Origin: Hyphomicrobiaceae bacterium
GTDB lineage: Bacteria; Pseudomonadota; Alphaproteobacteria; Rhizobiales; Hyphomicrobiaceae
Assembly (NCBI GenBank): GCA_030655135.1
Contig: JAURWC010000042.1
Span: forward strand, 1 to 64,000
Direction of reading: 5' to 3'
DNA: 64,000 nucleotides
How positions within the stretch are numbered: position 1 is the first letter of the stretch; each line of letters starts with the position of its first letter. This document shows, in pieces, positions 37,750 through 47,593 of the stretch. Position numbers and translations under genes: made by a program. The notes beneath the pieces were generated by a model, which was given only the letters and a program-made list of their open reading frames with translations, did no database searches and was not told where the DNA came from.

Positions 37750-37773
37750 GCGGAGGTCCATCGGGGCCTCCGC
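37750..37773 (+). promoter_or_regulatory. Hairpin between rpsB and tsf
   Basis: GCGGAGGTCC pairs with GGGGCCTCCGC around an ATCG loop (seven Watson-Crick pairs extended by a T-G wobble and C-G pairs). It has no T-run and contains the only SD-like GGAGG near tsf in its left arm, so it may reduce tsf translation or separate the two messages. Confidence 0.45.
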
Positions 37774-37791
37774 CAACCAATGGGCACACCC

Positions 37792-38721
37792 ATGGCAGAC
37801 ATTACCGCATCGATGGTCAAGGAACTGCGCGACAAGACCGGCGCAGGCATGATGGATTGCAAGAACGCGCTGAAGGAGACCGACGGCAATCTCGAAGCCG
37901 CTGTCGACTGGCTGCGCAAGAAAGGTCTCTCGAAGGCCGCAGGCAAGGCTGACCGCATTGCTGCGCAGGGCCTCGTCGGCCTAGTTGCCAAGGGCCGCCA
38001 AGGCGCCGTCGTCGAAGTGAATTCGGAAACGGACTTCGTTGCCCGTAACGCCCAGTTCCAAGAGATGGTGACGACCATCACCGACCTCGCGCTGAAGACC
38101 AACGGCGACCTGGCCAAGCTTCTTGCCGCACCTTATTCGGGTGGCAAGGAAACGGTCGAAGAGCACGTCAAGGAAGCCGTCGCCACGATCGGCGAGAACA
38201 TGGGCGTACGCCGCACCGGCGCGCTTACGGTCAAGGAAGGCGTCGTCGCCGACTACGTTCACGGCAAGGTGCAGGACGGCTTGGGCAAGATCGGCACGCT
38301 GGTCGCGCTGGAAAGCGCGGGCGATGAGCCGTCGCTGTTCGAGTTCGGCCGCCAGCTGGCGATGCACATCGCTGCGACCAGCCCACTCGCTCTCGATCTC
38401 GCAGGCGTTCCTGCCGACACGCTGGAACGCGAAAAGGCGATCCTGCGCGACAAGAACCAGGGCAAGCCCGCCGGCGTGATCGACAAGATCATCGACAGCG
38501 GCATGAAGAGCTACGCCAAGGAATACACGCTACTTGAGCAGTCCTACATCCACGACCCGTCGAAGACGGTGGCGCAGGCTGTCAAGGACGCGGAGAAGGT
38601 GGCGGGTTCGGCCATCAAGGTTGCCGGCTTCCTGCGCTATGCGCTGGGCGAAGGCATCGAGAAGAAGACGGAAGACTTCGCAGCAGAAGTTGCCAAGACG
38701 GCTGCTGCCGCCGCCCGTTGA
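37792..38721 (+). CDS. tsf: Elongation factor Ts
   Basis: EF-Ts recycles EF-Tu from GDP to GTP. The 309-residue protein has the UBA-like N-terminus ([24 protein letters not shown]) and the [10 protein letters not shown] motif that contacts EF-Tu. ATG 37792 gives the family start MADITA; ATG 37780 would add four residues. Because the EF-Tu in this genome is atypical in switch I, the pairing is of interest. Confidence 0.96.
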   Translation: MADITASMVKELRDKTGAGMMDCKNALKETDGNLEAAVDWLRKKGLSKAAGKADRIAAQGLVGLVAKGRQGAVVEVNSETDFVARNAQFQEMVTTITDLALKTNGDLAKLLAAPYSGGKETVEEHVKEAVATIGENMGVRRTGALTVKEGVVADYVHGKVQDGLGKIGTLVALESAGDEPSLFEFGRQLAMHIAATSPLALDLAGVPADTLEREKAILRDKNQGKPAGVIDKIIDSGMKSYAKEYTLLEQSYIHDPSKTVAQAVKDAEKVAGSAIKVAGFLRYALGEGIEKKTEDFAAEVAKTAAAAAR

Positions 38722-38743
38722 TCCGGGAGGCTGGTGTAATGGC

Positions 38744-38779
38744 AAAGGCGATGCAGCTCCCATGAGCCGCGTCGCCTTT
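38744..38779 (+). terminator. Possible weak terminator after tsf
   Basis: AAAGGCGA / TCGCCTTT, an 8-bp stem around a 20-base loop 22 bases after tsf. The T-run is part of the stem and short, so termination would be weak. Confidence 0.35.
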
Positions 38780-38839
38780 CGCATTCTGACGCCATGACGT
38801 TAAGCGAGATGTCCGGGCGATCTGTTTAGGGAGGCGATG

Positions 38840-39229
38840 ATGACCGAACCTGAGACATCCGAATTCCTGGTCATTTCACGCGGGCAATGGGACCGGGACG
38901 CGTCACCGGAAACAATCCAGGCGGCCATCGATAGCTTCTATCCCTGGATCGAGCGGAACATCGCCGAAGGCAGGATGCGCGGTGGCTCGCGGCTGAAGCG
39001 TGAAGGGGCGACAGTGTCGCGTCAGGGCGTGGTGACCGACGGCCCCTATGGCGAGACCAAGGAATTGATTGGCGGCTACTGGACCATCTTGGCCGGCAGC
39101 CTGGACGAAGCGGCGCGGCTGGCTTCGCAGAACCCCTGCATGCCGCTGGGCCTGTTCTATGAGATCCGGCCACTCGATCCAGAACAGGCCAGTGCCTTCG
39201 TCCGCGCCAACGAAACGCCCGATGAGTAG
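38840..39229 (+). CDS. YCII-like (DGPF family) protein
   Basis: Small alpha-beta barrel protein of the YCII type; some relatives accompany extracytoplasmic sigma factors but most are uncharacterised. The 129-residue protein contains the family signature GVVTDGPYGETKELIGGYWTI. ATG 38840 is preferred over ATG 38837 by the spacing from GGGAGG. It is a small insertion in the otherwise conserved tsf-pyrH order. No sigma factor gene is adjacent. Confidence 0.82.
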   Translation: MTEPETSEFLVISRGQWDRDASPETIQAAIDSFYPWIERNIAEGRMRGGSRLKREGATVSRQGVVTDGPYGETKELIGGYWTILAGSLDEAARLASQNPCMPLGLFYEIRPLDPEQASAFVRANETPDE

Positions 39230-39372
39230 CCGCTGGCTTGGCGCTTAGAGACCATTGCGGCGTGCAGAAGGGATGATCGCGGAAGCGAAGGCGTGTAAGA
39301 GCATGACGCAGCGTTGGACGGGCAGGAATGAGACCGTCACCAGGTGAGCGACAGGCAGATGCGGAGGCGGAC

Positions 39373-40107
39373 ATGACGGCAGGTCTCAAATACAAACGGC
39401 TGCTGGTGAAGCTCTCCGGCGAAGCGCTGATGGGCGAAGGCAGTTTTGGGCTCGACATGCAGGTCGTGGACCGGCTGGCGCGAGATGTCGCGGCAGCGTC
39501 CGCTGCCGGATGCCAGATCTCAGTCGTCGTCGGCGGCGGCAACATTTTCCGGGGGCTGGCCGGCGCTGCCAAGGGCATGGACCGCGCCACCGGCGACTAC
39601 ATGGGCATGCTGGCCACGGTGATGAACGCCTTGGCATTCCAGAACGCGCTCAGTCACGCCAAGTGCGAGGCGCGGGTGTTGTCGGCTATTCCGATGCCGA
39701 CGGTCTGTGAATCCTATGTGCGGCCGAAGGCGCTTCACCACCTGAGCAAAGGCCGCGTCGTTGTCTTCGCGGCCGGCACAGGGAACCCGTTTTTCACCAC
39801 GGATACCGCTGCGACCCTGCGCGCGATCGAGATGGATTGCGATGCGGTTGCCAAGGCGACGCAGGTGGACGGCGTCTATTCCGCCGACCCCAAAAAAGAT
39901 CCGTCAGCCGAGCGCTACGAGAGGCTGAGCTATGCCGACGTGCTTGCGCGCGACCTGAAGGTGATGGACGGGGCTGCGATCGCCCTTGCCCGCGACAATC
40001 GACTTCCGGTAATTGTCTTCTCCATCAAAGAGGAAGGCAATCTCCTCAAGGTCTTGCGCGGTGAAGCGCGAGCTACTGTAATTGAAGAGCGGCGCACTGG
40101 CGCGTAA
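39373..40107 (+). CDS. pyrH: UMP kinase
   Basis: Phosphorylates UMP to UDP for pyrimidine nucleotide supply and is often coupled to envelope synthesis. The 244-residue protein of the amino acid kinase family has [25 protein letters not shown] and [14 protein letters not shown]. Start ATG 39373 has GGAGG five bases upstream. It belongs to the rpsB-tsf-pyrH-frr-uppS-cdsA-dxr-rseP-bamA cluster. Confidence 0.96.
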   Translation: MTAGLKYKRLLVKLSGEALMGEGSFGLDMQVVDRLARDVAAASAAGCQISVVVGGGNIFRGLAGAAKGMDRATGDYMGMLATVMNALAFQNALSHAKCEARVLSAIPMPTVCESYVRPKALHHLSKGRVVVFAAGTGNPFFTTDTAATLRAIEMDCDAVAKATQVDGVYSADPKKDPSAERYERLSYADVLARDLKVMDGAAIALARDNRLPVIVFSIKEEGNLLKVLRGEARATVIEERRTGA

Positions 40108-40154
40108 CGAACGGCTGCTTGGCGGCTCAACAACAATGAAAGCGGGAGGCCACG

Positions 40155-40718
40155 ATGGCAGCTGCAACATTTGACGTGAACGAACTCGAAAGCCGCATGC
40201 GGACCTCGTTCGAGGGGTTGAAGCGGGAATTCTCCGGGTTGCGGACAGGGCGCGCCTCGACACATCTGCTCGATCCGGTCACGGTGACGGTCTATGGCGC
40301 ACGCATGCCGTTGAACCAGGTGGCCACGGTCAGCACGCCGGAACCGCGCACGCTGTCCGTGCAGGTCTGGGACAAGACGAATATCCAGGCCGTCGAGAAG
40401 GCCATCCGCGAGGCGAACCTCGGTATCAACCCGATCATCGACGGCACGCTGATCCGCTTGCCGATCCCGGCCCTGACGGCGGAGCGGCGCCAGGAATTCG
40501 TTAAGCTGGCGCACAAATATGCCGAGCATACGCGGGTTGCGGTCCGGAACGTGCGGCGCGAAGGCATGGAAACGTTGAAGAAGCTCGAAAAAGACTCGCA
40601 CATGAGCGAGGACGAGCAGCACAAGAATTCCACCAAAGTGCAGGAACTGACGGACAAGATCATCAAGGAGATCGACGCGGCCCTGGCTGCGAAGGAAGTT
40701 GAAATTCAAAAGGTATGA
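40155..40718 (+). CDS. frr: Ribosome recycling factor
   Basis: RRF splits post-termination ribosomes with EF-G. The 187-residue protein has SRMRTSFEGLKREFSGLRTGRAS, IPALTAERRQEFVKLAHKYAE and NVRREGMETLKKLEKD, all family signatures. GGAGG precedes ATG 40155. Its position after pyrH is standard. Confidence 0.96.
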   Translation: MAAATFDVNELESRMRTSFEGLKREFSGLRTGRASTHLLDPVTVTVYGARMPLNQVATVSTPEPRTLSVQVWDKTNIQAVEKAIREANLGINPIIDGTLIRLPIPALTAERRQEFVKLAHKYAEHTRVAVRNVRREGMETLKKLEKDSHMSEDEQHKNSTKVQELTDKIIKEIDAALAAKEVEIQKV

Positions 40719-40790
40719 CACGAAAGGCTCTTGTAGGTACCTCCGGGTTAGTTTCCTGTAGGTGCACCTTTTCAGCGAAAGCCGCCTGCA

Positions 40791-41546
40791 TTGCTCGAAG
40801 ATCCACACGCCGCATCTGACGATCCCGCTGCGCCGATGCCGCAGCACGTGGCCATCATCATGGACGGCAACGGCCGTTGGGCGGCGGAGCGCGGGCTGCC
40901 TCGTGCCATCGGTCATCGCTCCGGTGTCGACGCCGTACGCCGAACGGTTCGCGCCGCGACCGATCTTGGGATTCCGTTTCTGACGATCTACAGTTTCTCG
41001 TCGGAGAACTGGGCGCGCCCGCCAGAGGAAATCGACGACCTGATGGGTTTGATCCGGCGCTTCATTCGCCGCGACTTGGCGGAGCTGCATCAAAGTAACG
41101 TGCGCATCCGCATTATCGGTGAGCGTGACCGCGTCGACGCCAAGATGATGAAGATGATCGACGAGGCAGTTGAGCTGACGCGGGCCAACACAGCACTGAC
41201 GCTGGTGATAGCGTTCAATTACGGCTCGCGCATCGAGATCGCAAAGGCTGCGCAGCGCCTGGCGGAAGAGGTGGCGGCGGGTCGTTTGCAGCCAAGTGAG
41301 ATTACACCGGAACGCCTGGATGCGGCACTGGATACGCACGGCATTCCCGATCCCGACCTCCTTATCCGCACGAGCGGTGAGATGCGGTTGTCGAACTTCC
41401 TGCTGTGGCAGGCCGCCTACGCCGAACTCGTCTTCGTCGACGCTTACTGGCCCGACTTCGGCCGCGAGCTGCTCGAAAGCGCGATCGGTGAATTTCGCCG
41501 CCGCACCCGCCGCTTTGGCGGGCTGTCACGGCGAACGAGCGCATGA
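40791..41546 (+). CDS. uppS: Undecaprenyl diphosphate synthase
   Basis: Makes the C55 isoprenoid carrier used for peptidoglycan and other envelope polymers. Diagnostic motifs are [34 protein letters not shown], and [23 protein letters not shown] 40791 would give 251 residues with a normal lead before [16 protein letters not shown] 40836 would leave only two residues before that conserved motif and is less likely. No good ribosome site supports either. The stop overlaps cdsA by four bases (ATGA). Confidence 0.93.
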   Translation: MLEDPHAASDDPAAPMPQHVAIIMDGNGRWAAERGLPRAIGHRSGVDAVRRTVRAATDLGIPFLTIYSFSSENWARPPEEIDDLMGLIRRFIRRDLAELHQSNVRIRIIGERDRVDAKMMKMIDEAVELTRANTALTLVIAFNYGSRIEIAKAAQRLAEEVAAGRLQPSEITPERLDAALDTHGIPDPDLLIRTSGEMRLSNFLLWQAAYAELVFVDAYWPDFGRELLESAIGEFRRRTRRFGGLSRRTSA

Positions 41547-42415
41547 GCCAAACCATGCCCGATGAGCTGCCACCCTCAGTGGAACCGCGTATCGCGCCGG
41601 CAGGCCGTCTGGCCGATCTCAAAGTTCGTCTGGCCTCCGGCGCTGTCCTCGTGCTGGTCGCGCTGGGCGCGTTAGCAGGTGGCCCTTACGCATTTGGGAT
41701 CGTCGTCACCGTTGTCGCCGCGCTGATGAGCTGGGAATGGGGCCGCGTCGTCCGTTCGGTGGAGCCAGATGCGCCGATGGTCGTGCACGTCACGGCCGTG
41801 GCGCTTGCGGGCGTGCTGACGATTTTCCAGGCGGCGGCCCTTGGGTTGGCGGCGCTGCTCGTCGGCACGTTTTTGATATTTGCGCTGATGTTCGCGCAAC
41901 GGCCGATGCTGTCAGCGCTCGGTGTGCTGTATACCGGGCTGCCCGCCGTCGCCTTGATCTGGATTCATGCGGATGCTCCGCTCGGCATCGTCGCGATCGT
42001 GCTGCTCATCATCATCGTGGCGACGACGGACACATTCGCCTTTTTCAGCGGCCGCTTGATCGGCGGGCCGAAGCTGGTGCCGCGCCTGTCGCCAAACAAG
42101 ACGTGGTCGGGGCTGATCGGCGGCGTCTCTGCTGCTGCGATCGCGGCAGCTGTCTTTGGGTGGGTGGTCGACATCCCTCCCGGCCGGTTGGCGGTCGATG
42201 CCGTATTCCTGGGGCTCATCTCGCAGGCGGGCGACTTGCTGGAATCGAGCCTGAAACGGGCATTCGGCGTGAAAGATGCAAGTAATCTCATTCCCGGTCA
42301 CGGCGGTTTCATGGATAGAATGGACGGCTTGGCGGCTGCTGCCGGTGCCGCAGGGCTTGCCGCGTTGTTCCTCAATCCATCGGCGCCGGCCCAGCTGCTG
42401 CTCTACTGGCGTTGA
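41543..42415 (+). CDS. cdsA: Phosphatidate cytidylyltransferase
   Basis: CdsA makes CDP-diacylglycerol from phosphatidate and CTP in the inner membrane, the branch point to all phospholipids. The 290-residue protein has about eight membrane helices. The CDP-alcohol family signature is in [26 protein letters not shown] near the C-terminus. ATG overlaps the uppS stop. The next gene, dxr, starts 17 bases after it. Confidence 0.94.
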   Translation: MSQTMPDELPPSVEPRIAPAGRLADLKVRLASGAVLVLVALGALAGGPYAFGIVVTVVAALMSWEWGRVVRSVEPDAPMVVHVTAVALAGVLTIFQAAALGLAALLVGTFLIFALMFAQRPMLSALGVLYTGLPAVALIWIHADAPLGIVAIVLLIIIVATTDTFAFFSGRLIGGPKLVPRLSPNKTWSGLIGGVSAAAIAAAVFGWVVDIPPGRLAVDAVFLGLISQAGDLLESSLKRAFGVKDASNLIPGHGGFMDRMDGLAAAAGAAGLAALFLNPSAPAQLLLYWR

Positions 42416-42432
42416 CCCTGCAGGAGACGTTA

Positions 42433-43665
42433 GTGACCGCCAGCTCCCACCCTGGAACGACGGCCGGCCGCACCGCGAATAGCGTTGCGCCGCAGCGTTT
42501 GACGGTGCTGGGGGCGACGGGATCGATTGGCGAGAGCACGCTCGATCTTGTCGGCCGCAATCCGGAACGGTTCGACGTCGTGGCGCTGTCAGCCTGCCGC
42601 AACGCGCCGCGGCTGGCCGAACTCGCCATTCGGCATCGCGCCAAGACGGCCGTCATCGGTGATGCTGAACAGTACGGCGTGCTCTGCGATCTTCTGTCGG
42701 GCACGGGCATCCGCGCGGGCTGCGGACCGCAGGCGCTGATCGAGGCTGCCGAGGAGCCGGCCGACTGCGTCATGGCCTCGATCGTGGGCGCCGCGGGCCT
42801 GGCGCCGACCTTTGCTGCCGCCCGCCAGGGCCGGCGCGTTGCGCTTGCCAACAAGGAATGTCTTGTTTCCGCCGGCGACGTGTTCCTTTCAGAGATCGAG
42901 CGCGCCGGTGCGGAGCTTATTCCGGTCGACAGCGAACACTCCGCTGCATTCCAGGCCCTGGCGGGCTCGGATCGCAAGGCGCTCGAGCGCATCGTTCTCA
43001 CGGCTTCGGGTGGCCCATTCCGGACCTGGGATCTTGACCGCCTGTCGCGGGCGGCGCCGGAAGAGGCGCTCCGGCATCCGAACTGGTCCATGGGGCGCAA
43101 GATTTCGATCGACAGCGCCACGATGATGAACAAGGGCCTCGAAATCATCGAGGCGTTCCACCTGTTTCCCGTCACGGCCGCTCAGCTCGATATCGTCGTT
43201 CATCCGCAGTCCGTCGTGCATTGCCTGGTGTTCTACACGGATGGCTCGGTGCTGGCTCAGCTCGGGCCGCCGGATATGCGTTCGCCGATTTCTTACGCCC
43301 TGTCGTGGCCGGATCGCATGGCGACGCCGGTGGCGCGCCTGGACCTGGTCAAGCTTGCGACCTTGACGTTCGAAGCGCCCGACGAGGCCCGGTTTCCTGC
43401 GTTGCGGGTGGCCCGTGAGGCCCTGGCACGAGGCGGGTCGGCCCCTTGTGTGCTGAACGCGGCCAACGAAGTTGCCGTCGAGGCTTTCCTCGATAAGCGT
43501 ATCGGCTTCCTTGACATCGCCGCTAAAGTAGCTGCAACCATTGAAGCGGCCGATGTCCGTGGTATGATCAAGTCACTGCGGTCGCTGGATGATGTGCTGG
43601 CCGCTGACGGCGAATCGCGCAAACTGGCGCAATCATTGCTGCAGCCCCATATTGCCAACGGTTGA
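42433..43665 (+). CDS. dxr: 1-deoxy-D-xylulose-5-phosphate reductoisomerase
   Basis: Second enzyme of the MEP isoprenoid pathway, NADPH dependent. The 410-residue protein has the dinucleotide motif VLGATGSIGESTLD, the metal/substrate region ANKECLVSAGD and PVDSEHSAAFQ, and HPNWSMGRKISIDSATMMNKGLE. GTG 42433 is chosen because AGGAG lies seven bases upstream; a TTG at 42412 lies inside cdsA. Confidence 0.95.
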   Translation: MTASSHPGTTAGRTANSVAPQRLTVLGATGSIGESTLDLVGRNPERFDVVALSACRNAPRLAELAIRHRAKTAVIGDAEQYGVLCDLLSGTGIRAGCGPQALIEAAEEPADCVMASIVGAAGLAPTFAAARQGRRVALANKECLVSAGDVFLSEIERAGAELIPVDSEHSAAFQALAGSDRKALERIVLTASGGPFRTWDLDRLSRAAPEEALRHPNWSMGRKISIDSATMMNKGLEIIEAFHLFPVTAAQLDIVVHPQSVVHCLVFYTDGSVLAQLGPPDMRSPISYALSWPDRMATPVARLDLVKLATLTFEAPDEARFPALRVAREALARGGSAPCVLNAANEVAVEAFLDKRIGFLDIAAKVAATIEAADVRGMIKSLRSLDDVLAADGESRKLAQSLLQPHIANG

Positions 43666-43722
43666 ACCGCATCAGCGCTGCGAAACCGCGGCCGAGTCTT
43701 GGCGCAAAGGATCCTAACGGAA

Positions 43723-44871
43723 ATGGCGAACGACGTTCTGCAGTTTTTGATGCTGCCCTTCACCAAGGTCTTGCCGTTTCTCGTCGTCTTGACCGTCGTC
43801 GTCTTCATCCACGAGATGGGGCACTTCCTCGTCGCCCGCTGGTGCGGGGTGGCGGTGCGGACGTTCTCCATCGGATTCGGCAAGGAAATCTGGGGCTTCA
43901 ACGACAAGCAGGGCACACGTTGGCGTCTCGCCTGGATCCCGCTTGGCGGCTACGTGAAGTTCATGGACGATGAGAATGCCGCCAGCGTGCCGTCGCGCGA
44001 GGCGATCAATTCCATGACCCCGGCCGAACGGGCCGGCTCCTTCCACGCCAAGCCGGTCTGGAAGCGGGCTGCCGTCGTCGCCGCCGGACCCATCGCCAAC
44101 TTCATCCTGGCAATCGTCATATTTGCGTTGTGGTTCGGGCTGTTCGGCGTCCGCTCGACAGAAGCGCGGATTGCCGATGTCCTGCCGGATACGCCTGCGG
44201 CACGCGCCGGCTTTGCGGCCAACGACTTGATCGTGGGCGTCGATGGAACCGCCATCAAATCCTTTGAAGACGTGCAGAAAATCGTCTCGACACATGTCGG
44301 CCGGCCGCTGGCGTTTACGGTGCAGCGCGGGTCCGGCGAGGTCGAGTTGACCGCGACGCCCGAGTTGAAAGAACAGACCGTCGGCAACCAGACGATGTCC
44401 ACGGTCGTCATCGGCATCCGGCGGTCGGACAATGCGGCCTCGGTGAAGCTGTATCAGCCGGGACCGATCGAGGCACTTAGCCTTGGGGTCGACCAGACCA
44501 AGTTCATCATCACGAGCACGCTTGGCTACCTGGGCGACGTAATCGGCGGCCGGCAGAAGGCCGATCAGCTGGGTGGTCCGGCCCGGATCGGTGACCTTGC
44601 CGCGAAAGTTGCGGACAAGTCGGTGATCGACCTCGTTTATCTGATCGGTTTTATCTCAGTCAGCGTGGGGTTGATCAACTTGTTCCCGATCCCGTTATTG
44701 GACGGTGGTCATTTGCTCTTTTACGCGATCGAAGCAGTGCGTCGTAGGCCGCTGAGCGAAGGCGCGCAGGAGATCGGTTTTCGCATCGGCTTTGCCGTCG
44801 TGCTGATGTTGATGATCTTCGCGACTTTCAACGATTTACCCGTGATCCGTGGCTGGTTTTCCGCAGGCTAA
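43723..44871 (+). CDS. rseP: Site-2 zinc metalloprotease RseP
   Basis: Intramembrane protease that cleaves anti-sigma factors and signal peptide remnants. The 382-residue protein has the zinc motif HEMGH in the first helix (VVFIHEMGHFLVARWCG), a single PDZ domain (PDTPAARAGFAANDLIVGVDG), and the third ligand in LLDGGHLLFYAIE. ATG 43723 follows an AAAGGA/ACGGAA region; a TTG 24 bases earlier is less likely. E. coli RseP has two PDZ domains, one here. Confidence 0.94.
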   Translation: MANDVLQFLMLPFTKVLPFLVVLTVVVFIHEMGHFLVARWCGVAVRTFSIGFGKEIWGFNDKQGTRWRLAWIPLGGYVKFMDDENAASVPSREAINSMTPAERAGSFHAKPVWKRAAVVAAGPIANFILAIVIFALWFGLFGVRSTEARIADVLPDTPAARAGFAANDLIVGVDGTAIKSFEDVQKIVSTHVGRPLAFTVQRGSGEVELTATPELKEQTVGNQTMSTVVIGIRRSDNAASVKLYQPGPIEALSLGVDQTKFIITSTLGYLGDVIGGRQKADQLGGPARIGDLAAKVADKSVIDLVYLIGFISVSVGLINLFPIPLLDGGHLLFYAIEAVRRRPLSEGAQEIGFRIGFAVVLMLMIFATFNDLPVIRGWFSAG

Positions 44872-45066
44872 AAAAAGCTGAGCGGTGGCGTAATCTTGCC
44901 ACTTCCAGGGCTGCACCGGAATCGTTAAAAGCAACAAGGTGTGCAAGGTCTACCGGGGGAGATTCGCGGCCCTGAAAAGCTGCGGCGGTAGGACTTGATT
45001 ACTCAGTAGGCGACCCAAGCTCATGCCGAACACTTGGGGCGCTTCGATAGGGGGATCGGCCAAAAA

Positions 45067-47457
45067 ATGAGGACAGATCCGCGGATGTCGCAATTTCGGA
45101 TCATGTCGTTGGGGGGCTGGCGCGTTCTCGCGCTTATCGCCACATTTGTCCCCGCGGCCACTGTGTTTGACGCCACGGTCTTCGACCGCGCAGCGCTTGC
45201 CCAAGGTGTCGTTCGCGACATTCAGGTCGAGGGTAACCGCCGCGTGGAGCCGGAAACGGTTCGTTCCTACCTCCAATTCAACGTCGGCGACGCCTATGAT
45301 GGCGGTAAGGTCGACGGCTCGCTAAAGGCGCTCTACGGCACGGGCCTGTTCTCCGACGTGAACATCGACCGCGATGGCGGCACGGTGATCATCCGCGTTG
45401 TCGAGAACCCCGTAGTCAACCAGGTGGCCTTCGAAGGCAACTCGGAAGTCGAGTCCGATACGCTGCGCACCGAAGTGCAAACCAAAGAGCGCTCCGTCTT
45501 CACGCGGGCTCGCGTCCAGGCCGACGTGCAGCGCATTCTCGACGTCTATCGCCGCCAGGGCCGGTTCGCCGCCTCGGTCGAGCCGAAGGTGATCGAGATC
45601 GAACAGAACCGCGTCAACCTCGTGTTCGAAATCACCGAAGGCGGCGCGACCAAGGTGAAGGGCATCACCTTCACGGGCAACTACGCCTTCTCCGACAGCC
45701 AGCTTCGCGATATCATTTCGACGACCCAGTCCGGCTGGTTCGACTTCCTCAAGGGCACCAGCATCTACGATCCTGACCGTATGTCGCTCGATCGCGAGCT
45801 GCTGCGTCAGTACTATCTCAAGAACGGCTATGCCGACGCGACCGTTGTTGCTGCCAATGCCGAACTCGATGCCGACGGTTCGGGCTTCTTCGTCAACTTT
45901 GCGATCGAAGAAGGCCAGCGCTACAACTTCGGCGCCATCGCCGTAGAGAATTCGCTGCAAGGCCTCAACGGCCAGGGTCTGAACGCTGAAATTCTGACCG
46001 AGCAGGGCGACATCTACAATGCGGCCGACGTCGACAAAACGGTTGAGAAGCTGACTCTGGCGGCCGCCGAGCAGGGCTTTGCCTTTGCCCGCGTGCGTCC
46101 GAGGGCCACGCCTGACCCGACGTCGCGCACGATCGGCGTTGTCTATGCGGTCGATGAGGGCCCGCGGATCTACATTGAGCGCATCAATGTCAGCGGCAAC
46201 GAACGCACGAAGGATCACGTGATCCGCCGCGAGTTCCGCTTGGCTGAAGGCGACGCTTTCAACCCGATGCTGGTCGACCGCGCCAAGAAGCGCCTCTCGG
46301 GCCTTGGCTTCTTCAAGAGCGTCGAAGTCAAGCGCCGCCCTGGTTCGGCTGAAGACCGCGTCGTTCTCGATGTTGAGCTGGTTGAGCAGTCGACGGGTGA
46401 GTTGTCCTTCGGTGCCGGTTACTCGACCTCAGAAGGTGTGATCGGCGACGTGTCGATCACCGAGCGCAACTTGCTGGGCAATGGCCAGTTCCTGCGTCTT
46501 AAGTTTGCTGGCTCGTTCGAGCGTCTGCAGGTGGACCTGAGCTTCACCGAGCCGCGCTTCCTCGATTACAACATGTCGGCCGGCTTCGACCTGTTCCACA
46601 AGGAAATCGACCAGTCGGAAGAGTCTGGCTTCAGCAGCCGCCGTACCGGCGGTGGTGTCCGCCTCGGCTTCCCGCTGTCTGAGAACCTGTGGATGCAGAC
46701 CGGCTATGGCCTGGACGTCAGCTCGATCGAGATCGACACGGATGGGCGAAATGTGAACGCGCTGGTCGAAGAAGAGATCATTCGTAACGGCGAGCAGACA
46801 ATCACGTCGGCGGCGAACTCAACGCTCACTTACGATAAGCGTAACCATCCCAAGAACCCGACCAGCGGCTATTACCTGCAGGTTGGCGGTGAGTTTGCCG
46901 GCCTAGGTGGTGACGTGCAGTACGGCCGTCTTTCGGCTGAAGCACGTGGCTACTATCCGATTACCGAAAAGATCACGTTCGTTGGACGTGCGATCGCCGG
47001 TCATATCGAAGGCTGGGGTGATGAAGACATTCGCCTGAACGATCTTTACTTCCGTGGCGGTGAAACGATCCGTGGCTTCGATCGTGGCGGCTTCGGTCCT
47101 CGCGACACGATCACGGGTGACTCGGTCGGCGGTCAGACATACTGGGCAACGACTGCCGAAGTCCGCTTCCCGTTCCCGTTCATTCCCGACGAGATCGGCC
47201 TGGGCGGCGCGGTCTTTGCTGATGCCGGTTCGTTGTTCGGGGCTAACGATCTCGCCAAGTCGCTCAGCGGGAAGAAGAACAGCAACGGGCGAGACTTCCT
47301 GCTTGAGGACGACGCGTCGGTCCGTTCGTCGGTCGGTGGCAGCATCCTCTGGAACTCGCCTGTCGGTCCGCTGCGCATGGACTTCGCCAAGGCGCTCACC
47401 AAAGAGAAGTACGACGAGGAACAGTTCTTCCGGTTCGGTGCTTCCACCAAGTTCTGA
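45067..47457 (+). CDS. bamA: Outer membrane protein assembly factor BamA
   Basis: BamA inserts beta-barrel proteins into the outer membrane. The 796-residue protein has a signal-like N-terminus (VLALIATFVPAATVF), POTRA domains beginning at VRDIQVEGNRRVEPETVRSYL, and a C-terminal barrel with the RGF motif in ETIRGFDRGGFGPRD and a terminal Phe (RFGASTKF). ATG 45067 is preceded by a GGGGGATCGG region. The spacer of 195 bases to rseP shows no gene. Skp/ompH, often between bamA and lpxD, is absent. Confidence 0.95.
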   Translation: MRTDPRMSQFRIMSLGGWRVLALIATFVPAATVFDATVFDRAALAQGVVRDIQVEGNRRVEPETVRSYLQFNVGDAYDGGKVDGSLKALYGTGLFSDVNIDRDGGTVIIRVVENPVVNQVAFEGNSEVESDTLRTEVQTKERSVFTRARVQADVQRILDVYRRQGRFAASVEPKVIEIEQNRVNLVFEITEGGATKVKGITFTGNYAFSDSQLRDIISTTQSGWFDFLKGTSIYDPDRMSLDRELLRQYYLKNGYADATVVAANAELDADGSGFFVNFAIEEGQRYNFGAIAVENSLQGLNGQGLNAEILTEQGDIYNAADVDKTVEKLTLAAAEQGFAFARVRPRATPDPTSRTIGVVYAVDEGPRIYIERINVSGNERTKDHVIRREFRLAEGDAFNPMLVDRAKKRLSGLGFFKSVEVKRRPGSAEDRVVLDVELVEQSTGELSFGAGYSTSEGVIGDVSITERNLLGNGQFLRLKFAGSFERLQVDLSFTEPRFLDYNMSAGFDLFHKEIDQSEESGFSSRRTGGGVRLGFPLSENLWMQTGYGLDVSSIEIDTDGRNVNALVEEEIIRNGEQTITSAANSTLTYDKRNHPKNPTSGYYLQVGGEFAGLGGDVQYGRLSAEARGYYPITEKITFVGRAIAGHIEGWGDEDIRLNDLYFRGGETIRGFDRGGFGPRDTITGDSVGGQTYWATTAEVRFPFPFIPDEIGLGGAVFADAGSLFGANDLAKSLSGKKNSNGRDFLLEDDASVRSSVGGSILWNSPVGPLRMDFAKALTKEKYDEEQFFRFGASTKF

Positions 47458-47463
47458 TCTGAC

Positions 47464-47486
47464 GCCGGGGCCCGAAAGGCCCCGGC
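47464..47486 (+). terminator. Hairpin after bamA, probable terminator
   Basis: Perfect 9-bp stem GCCGGGGCC / GGCCCCGGC with a CGAAA loop seven bases after the bamA stop, followed by TCTCGTTT, a weak T tract. It would separate bamA from lpxD at least partly. Confidence 0.6.
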
Positions 47487-47593
47487 TCTCGTTTGCCACC
47501 AGAGCCCCACCATGCTACGAGGCGCCCCTGCTTTGACGGCGGGCACTACCTCGCGAGATTTGGGCCAACATCAACACAACAAGGCGGCAGGCG

